In this document: piece after piece, positions 62,601 to 64,000 of the stretch | Position numbering within the stretch: position 1 is the first letter of the stretch | How the letters are laid out: the number at the start of each line of letters is the position of its first letter | Assembly (NCBI GenBank): GCA_008933995.1 | Contig: WARS01000090.1 | Span: 4,266,425 to 4,330,424 of the forward strand | DNA length: 64,000 nt | Direction: 5' to 3' | Source: Datnioides undecimradiatus | Taxonomy: Eukaryota > Chordata > Actinopteri > Lobotiformes > Datnioididae | Notes under the pieces: model-generated | Database searches by the model: none | The model's input: only the letters and a program-made list of their open reading frames with translations | What the model was told of the DNA's origin: nothing | Translations under genes and position numbers: made by a program

Positions 62601-63453
62601 TGTGTGTGTGTGCTTTACCTCTAGTCGGTGTAAATGTGTTCGTTACTGTACTTGTTTGCCTCCGCAGCGCCAAGAAACCTTGACCCTGATCAACACCATA
62701 CTGGATGTTAATCCCCGCTCATCGGCCAGCCACGGAGCTAAAAGTAATGATGACATAGTCTGCGAGCTCGCTGAATCCATCTTAGCCAAGCTACCTGGTA
62801 CGCACACACGCACACACACACAAATTTTGGTCAGAGCTAAGACTGAGTATTATATCTAACTCTGTGTTTTTATGTACACCTTGTCTTGTCTGCCTACCCG
62901 TCTTTCGTCCTAACTGTCCACCTGTCCGTGTGCAGAGCGTCTGGGCATGGATGAGGCAGTTGAAAGTCTGTTTGTCCGAGACAAAAATGGGCGCCTTAAC
63001 TCTCTGACAACTGTGTTGGGCCAAGAGGCAGACCGATTCAACAGCCTGCTGAGAGTGCTCAGGGTGACGCACATAGCTGCCATATATAAACAGATATATC
63101 ACTGGCATTGTCAGATATTGTTATTAGCAAACACAGCTGGAGGAGTTAAATAGCTGTAAAATTAGCTGAGAAAACCAAATACCATGTACTAAAATATATA
63201 TATTATTAGTATTTTTGGAGCGCTACCTCATTGTAATGTATGGATCTTTTTTTTTTTTTTGTCCCAGATGTCTCTTATCACCCTGCAGAAGGCCATTGCA
63301 GGTCTGGTGGTGATGTCAGAGGAGATGGACTGCATATACACGAGCTTCCTTAACAACCAGGTTCCTTCCCACTGGGCAAACTCTGCCTACCCTTCCCTCA
63401 AACCTTTGGCCTCCTGGGTCAGAGACCTGGCCCTCAGGACCTCCTTTATTCAG
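18816..63453 (+). CDS. dnah6: Dynein axonemal heavy chain 6 (3' end beyond window)
   Basis: Seventy-seven coding exons were joined in phase without a stop (11,583 nt, 3861 codons). The human protein is about 4158 aa, and about 190 C-terminal residues are missing here. This is the inner-arm motor heavy chain of motile cilia and flagella: an ATP-driven AAA+ ring that pulls on the adjacent microtubule doublet. Walker A motifs are GPAGTGKT (AAA1, about residue 1357), GPTGGGKT (AAA2, about 1638), GGTGVGKS (AAA3, about 1983, split by an intron) and GVGGTGKQS (AAA4, about 2334). Dnah6 rather than Dnah3/7/12 is chosen from near-identity through the linker, the AAA domains and the [13 protein letters not shown] stalk-tip region as I recall the human protein. 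The start (GTGCCATGG context) is the best guess; the N terminus is poorly conserved. Confidence 0.96.
20394..23790 (+). CDS. dnah6: dnah6 exons 6-14: tail
   Basis: Exons 20394-20496, 20583-20649, 20822-21008, 21129-21230, 21307-21414, 21584-21673, 21769-21889, 23242-23393, 23638-23790; residues 268-628. The tail joins the motor to intermediate and light chains and the A-tubule. Conserved words include [38 protein letters not shown] and [10 protein letters not shown]. The frame closes across the 1352-nt intron 12, so no exon appears to be missing. Confidence 0.92.
21890..23241 (+). other. dnah6 intron 12 (1352 nt)
   Basis: AT-rich. T10 and similar homopolymers lie near 22650 and 23200. No exon-like block or recognisable repeat was identified. 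Confidence 0.6.
23948..26168 (+). CDS. dnah6: dnah6 exons 15-20: tail to linker
   Basis: Exons 23948-24199, 24388-24516, 24708-24821, 24932-25075, 25261-25416, 26118-26168; residues 629-910. Conserved words: [74 protein letters not shown] and [13 protein letters not shown]. Exon 17 has the pyrimidine-poor acceptor AATAAAG and starts with ATG, but this is internal: it follows KKFK in phase. Exon 20 is only 51 nt, with the weak acceptor GGCGTTAAG. Confidence 0.9.
26169..27250 (+). other. dnah6 intron 20 with an inverted pair of MITE-like fragments
   Basis: A plus-orientation fragment (about 26840-26960, with CTACAGCCTGGAAACAG and AGTTAGCACAAAGGGTGG) is followed by a reverse-orientation fragment (about 26985-27110, with ATAATTAGTGCACTGCAGAGG and GTTAGGCTAAGTTAAGC). 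These are the same family as at 1585-1870. No coding content was seen. Confidence 0.5.
27251..30806 (+). CDS. dnah6: dnah6 exons 21-29: linker (mechanical lever)
   Basis: Exons 27251-27343, 27450-27569, 27853-28033, 28137-28233, 28533-28761, 29583-29747, 30044-30154, 30355-30480, 30651-30806; residues 911-1336. The linker swings across the AAA ring for the power stroke. Signature words: [107 protein letters not shown] and [18 protein letters not shown] leading into AAA1. Confidence 0.95.
30287..30327 (+). repeat. (TG)n microsatellite before dnah6 exon 28
   Basis: About 20 TG units end 28 nt upstream of the exon 28 start. The acceptor that follows is TTTGTTTGTGTGTATTGCAG. Confidence 0.95.
31093..34497 (+). 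CDS. dnah6: dnah6 exons 30-35: AAA1 (main ATPase site)
   Basis: Exons 31093-31254, 32262-32399, 32597-32764, 32857-33005, 34063-34170, 34371-34497; residues 1337-1620. Walker A GPAGTGKT at about 1357-1364 and Walker [10 protein letters not shown] at about 1406 are intact, as is [20 protein letters not shown]. This is the nearly invariant catalytic domain of axonemal dyneins, so the site looks functional. Confidence 0.97.
31255..32261 (+). other. dnah6 intron 30 (1007 nt)
   Basis: The GTCAGC donor frame stays open about 180 nt into the intron, but the translation loses all dynein similarity at once. No repeat was recognised. Confidence 0.6.
34600..34865 (+). repeat. tRNA-derived SINE-like element in dnah6 intron 35
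   Basis: A B-box-like AGTTAAATCCC follows CCCCGTAATCATAGGG. The right end, GTAAAGCACTCTGGATAAAAC then ATATATAAATGTAAT, resembles the LINE-type tail shared by many teleost SINEs. It contains the hairpin at 34694-34725. The call rests on recognition from memory. Confidence 0.55.
34694..34725 (+). repeat. Perfect 14-bp hairpin with 4-nt loop
   Basis: CATGTTACAAGTAC, loop CCCT, then GTACTTGTAACATG. The arms are exact reverse complements. It lies inside the SINE-like element. Confidence 0.9.
35264..37707 (+). CDS. dnah6: dnah6 exons 36-40: AAA2
   Basis: Exons 35264-35476, 35563-35784, 35896-36018, 37108-37290, 37564-37707; residues 1621-1915. Walker A GPTGGGKT is at about 1638-1645. [29 protein letters not shown] and [16 protein letters not shown] follow in the usual order. 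AAA2 binds ATP structurally in dyneins; that is family knowledge. Confidence 0.96.
36019..37107 (+). other. dnah6 intron 38 (1089 nt)
   Basis: Contains a plus-orientation MITE-like fragment at about 36870-37005 (ATTTTTGGTATACGCATATTC, then GAATTATAGTGGATGATTTTG). The rest shows nothing recognisable. Confidence 0.4.
37708..38813 (+). other. dnah6 intron 40 (1106 nt)
   Basis: AT-rich sequence with no ORF of recognised similarity and no repeat that I can name. Confidence 0.6.
38814..43753 (+). CDS. dnah6: dnah6 exons 41-48: AAA3
   Basis: Exons 38814-39035, 39877-40024, 40284-40441, 41806-41937, 42192-42363, 43187-43333, 43428-43501, 43599-43753; residues 1916-2318. Walker A GGTGVGK is completed by S across the exon 41/42 junction. 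Walker B is [10 protein letters not shown], followed by [23 protein letters not shown]3 nucleotide state gates motor output in characterised dyneins. [19 protein letters not shown] spans exons 45-46. Confidence 0.96.
40725..40915 (-). repeat. MITE-like percomorph repeat, reverse orientation
   Basis: In dnah6 intron 43. AGTCTTTATGCTAGGCTAAG and TTCTCATCTAACTCTGGGCG are the clearest words. The order and orientation match the reverse of the copy at 44790-45090. Confidence 0.6.
43788..43819 (+). repeat. Poly(T) tract of 32 bases
   Basis: Uninterrupted T32 that begins 35 nt after dnah6 exon 48. It may be the tail of a minus-strand retroposon, but no body is recognisable to its left. Its length is likely polymorphic or mis-sequenced. 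Confidence 0.9.
44106..45513 (+). CDS. dnah6: dnah6 exons 49-51: AAA4
   Basis: Exons 44106-44337, 44433-44585, 45373-45513; residues 2318-2493. Walker [10 protein letters not shown] is at about 2334-2342, followed by [56 protein letters not shown] and [15 protein letters not shown], all near-identical to Dnah6 orthologues. Confidence 0.97.
44790..45090 (+). repeat. MITE-like percomorph repeat, plus orientation
   Basis: In dnah6 intron 50. Begins GTGACATTTTGGCAAAAACA and includes AGCAGCTTAGCACAAAGAG. The distal part has CACAAAAACCAAAGAATGAC and GGGGGTTATGTGGCAGACTA. This is the fullest copy of the family in the window. Confidence 0.65.
45299..45360 (+). repeat. (TG)n/(TGCG)n microsatellite abutting the exon 51 acceptor
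   Basis: The TG-rich run ends 12 nt before exon 51; only CGGCCTTCAG-type sequence separates them, so the acceptor lacks a conventional long pyrimidine tract. Confidence 0.9.
46075..49530 (+). CDS. dnah6: dnah6 exons 52-58: stalk and microtubule-binding domain
   Basis: Exons 46075-46317, 46461-46628, 46702-46937, 48175-48319, 48621-48737, 48993-49116, 49334-49530; residues 2494-2903. The coiled-coil arms ([22 protein letters not shown] and the [18 protein letters not shown] region outbound; [14 protein letters not shown] inbound) flank a globular tip of about 2688-2775. The tip contains [48 protein letters not shown] and [10 protein letters not shown]. It contacts tubulin in dyneins. [16 protein letters not shown] closes the segment. 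Confidence 0.96.
46938..48174 (+). other. dnah6 intron 54 (1237 nt)
   Basis: Very AT-rich with many TAATC and ATCAT words and no coding similarity. It interrupts the microtubule-binding tip between NCK and PDWPG. Confidence 0.6.
49940..49973 (+). repeat. (TG)n/(CG TG)n microsatellite before exon 59
   Basis: Followed by CTCCCTTTTTTTAG and then exon 59: a TG repeat plus poly(T) layout at a 3' splice site. Confidence 0.9.
49987..53311 (+). CDS. dnah6: dnah6 exons 59-65: AAA5
   Basis: Exons 49987-50190, 51299-51424, 51605-51769, 52146-52213, 52344-52524, 52763-52942, 53078-53311; residues 2904-3289. Words: [99 protein letters not shown] and [16 protein letters not shown]. The intron after exon 61 starts GC, not GT; frame and homology both force this. 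Confidence 0.95.
50572..50614 (+). repeat. (CA)n microsatellite
   Basis: About 21 CA units in dnah6 intron 59. They account for the TH-repeat frames seen there. Confidence 0.95.
51000..51230 (+). repeat. Probable dispersed teleost repeat in intron 59
   Basis: CAGGGACAATGCACAGTACT, then ATACCAGATATAGCTAAACG and TTTCATCTGTGGGCCCC, follow the order of a fish element I recall, ending in an AT-rich tail. The assignment is from memory only. Confidence 0.4.
53312..55264 (+). other. dnah6 intron 65 (1953 nt)
   Basis: No nested gene was seen. It contains a 31-nt exon-like block at 55019-55049 with good splice signals, A-rich runs near 54045-54070 and 54270, and otherwise unremarkable AT-rich sequence. 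Confidence 0.55.
55019..55049 (+). other. Candidate cryptic or poison exon
   Basis: Flanked by a long pyrimidine tract ending TTGCATTGCAG and by the donor GTAAAT. At 31 nt, inserting it between exons 65 and 66 (both phase 0) would shift the frame, so it cannot belong to the main Dnah6 coding form. Confidence 0.3.
55265..57666 (+). CDS. dnah6: dnah6 exons 66-70: AAA6
   Basis: Exons 55265-55400, 55647-55813, 56264-56454, 56679-56839, 57578-57666; residues 3290-3537. The N-terminal part ([17 protein letters not shown] to [15 protein letters not shown]) is less conserved than the rest. Then come [66 protein letters not shown] and FRLFLSSMP, near-identical to orthologues. Confidence 0.95.
57667..59206 (+). 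other. dnah6 intron 70 (1540 nt)
   Basis: AT-rich, with A13 runs near 57770 and 58442 and a small inverted repeat at 57870-57893 (CTCCTCAT / ATGAGGAG). No coding similarity was found. Confidence 0.6.
59207..63453 (+). CDS. dnah6: dnah6 exons 71-77: C-terminal region (incomplete)
   Basis: Exons 59207-59353, 59495-59633, 61869-61988, 62149-62270, 62668-62797, 62936-63063, 63268-63453; residues 3538-3861. Words: [109 protein letters not shown] and [16 protein letters not shown]. The next family segment (LWLKRGQPKSYWISGF type) is not found before 64000, so the gene runs off the edge. Confidence 0.95.
59634..61868 (+). other. dnah6 intron 72 (2235 nt, longest in the window)
   Basis: Holds a C-rich run near 60727-60741, A11 near 60212 and several TG/CA-poor AT-rich stretches. 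No conserved block or ORF of recognised similarity was seen on either strand. Confidence 0.6.
62596..62612 (+). repeat. (TG)n microsatellite upstream of exon 75
   Basis: Eight or so TG units, 56 nt before exon 75. A similar run at 62069-62085 lies 64 nt before exon 74. Confidence 0.85.
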
Positions 63454-64000
63454 GTTCGAAAGAGAAAGAAGAAGAAAAACAGACACACATACATCTTATT
63501 CACTTGCTAATAATTTGGCTCAACAAACCCGACAGATAACCATGTAAATTAATCTAAAAATATGATAATGACATTCGCTTCCTTCCTCTGGCCAAAGTCT
63601 CTTTGTATCACTGACTTTTACACACGCTGACACGACAGAGAAACTATGCATACTGATTTGCTCGTGTGTGTATTTGTGTGTGATTGTTGTGTGTGATTAT
63701 TTGTGTGTGTGTTTCCTCATCTAGTCAAAAATTACTAATAACACATGAACATTCTGCATTTTTCCCAGAGGCACAGATCAGCCCCCCGTCTCTCTCCCTC
63801 CCTCTACATCCTCTTCAGCATTTGCTTCATCTCCTCTGACTTAAGCTGCTCTTCCGTAAGACTGGTCTGAACATGTGTGTTGCACAATCACTAAAATTCT
63901 CTCCCGCACACACACACACACTCACACGCACGCACAAACGGGACAAAAAAGGGGGAGAGTTGCAGTGATTCATAACCTGATGGGTAGTCGCTGAGTCAGA
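63454..64000 (+). other. Start of the dnah6 intron after exon 77
   Basis: Donor GTTCGA. Contains interrupted TG repeats (about 63664-63713), a C/T-rich stretch near 63780-63835 and (CA)n at 63906-63936. No further dynein exon is visible. Confidence 0.6.

Noticed and set aside
18816..63453. Alternative assignment to Dnah3, Dnah7 or Dnah12
   Set aside because: These relatives share the AAA motifs, but the linker, stalk-tip and C-terminal blocks match Dnah6 as I recall it almost word for word. An alignment against all DNAH paralogues would settle any doubt.
1..64000. A previously undescribed multi-gene system
   Set aside because: All supported coding content belongs to three known vertebrate families; the remaining sequence is intronic, repetitive or unrecognised.

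Overview
This window reads as nuclear DNA of a ray-finned fish, most likely a spiny-rayed (percomorph) teleost. It is AT-rich and holds many short exons separated by compact GT-AG introns. It also carries CA/TG microsatellites and several degraded copies of dispersed repeats that I recognise from percomorph genomes. No prokaryotic, viral or CRISPR features were seen.

Three protein-coding genes were reconstructed exon by exon. Splice phases agree at every junction. (1) 3112-6001, minus strand: the C4orf33/UPF0462 homologue, 5 coding exons, 196 aa, complete. (2) 7259-17882, plus strand: sclt1 (sodium channel and clathrin linker 1), 21 coding exons, 680 aa, complete; its protein is a coiled-coil component of centriole distal appendages. 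(3) 18816-63453, plus strand: dnah6, an inner-arm axonemal dynein heavy chain. 77 coding exons (3861 codons) are present; roughly the last 190 residues lie past the right edge.

c4orf33 and sclt1 are head to head and share a roughly 1.2-kb upstream region. sclt1 and dnah6 are in tandem, with only about 430 bp between the sclt1 stop and the likely dnah6 promoter. Both ciliary genes have an RFX-type X-box in the expected place: a perfect match at 7010-7024 for sclt1 and a one-mismatch match at 18308-18320 for dnah6. The two proteins act in different parts of the cilium (basal-body docking and axonemal motility), so shared RFX control is the plausible link.

Bases 1-2600 hold no recognisable gene, only repeat fragments. 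Long introns contain a tRNA-derived SINE, a repeated MITE-like family, microsatellites and poly(T). I found no credible unknown multi-gene system. The points most worth checking are the two X-boxes, the sclt1-dnah6 pairing, a GC-AG intron in the AAA5 region of dnah6, (TG)n tracts beside several 3' splice sites, a candidate 31-nt poison exon and a perfect 14-bp hairpin.
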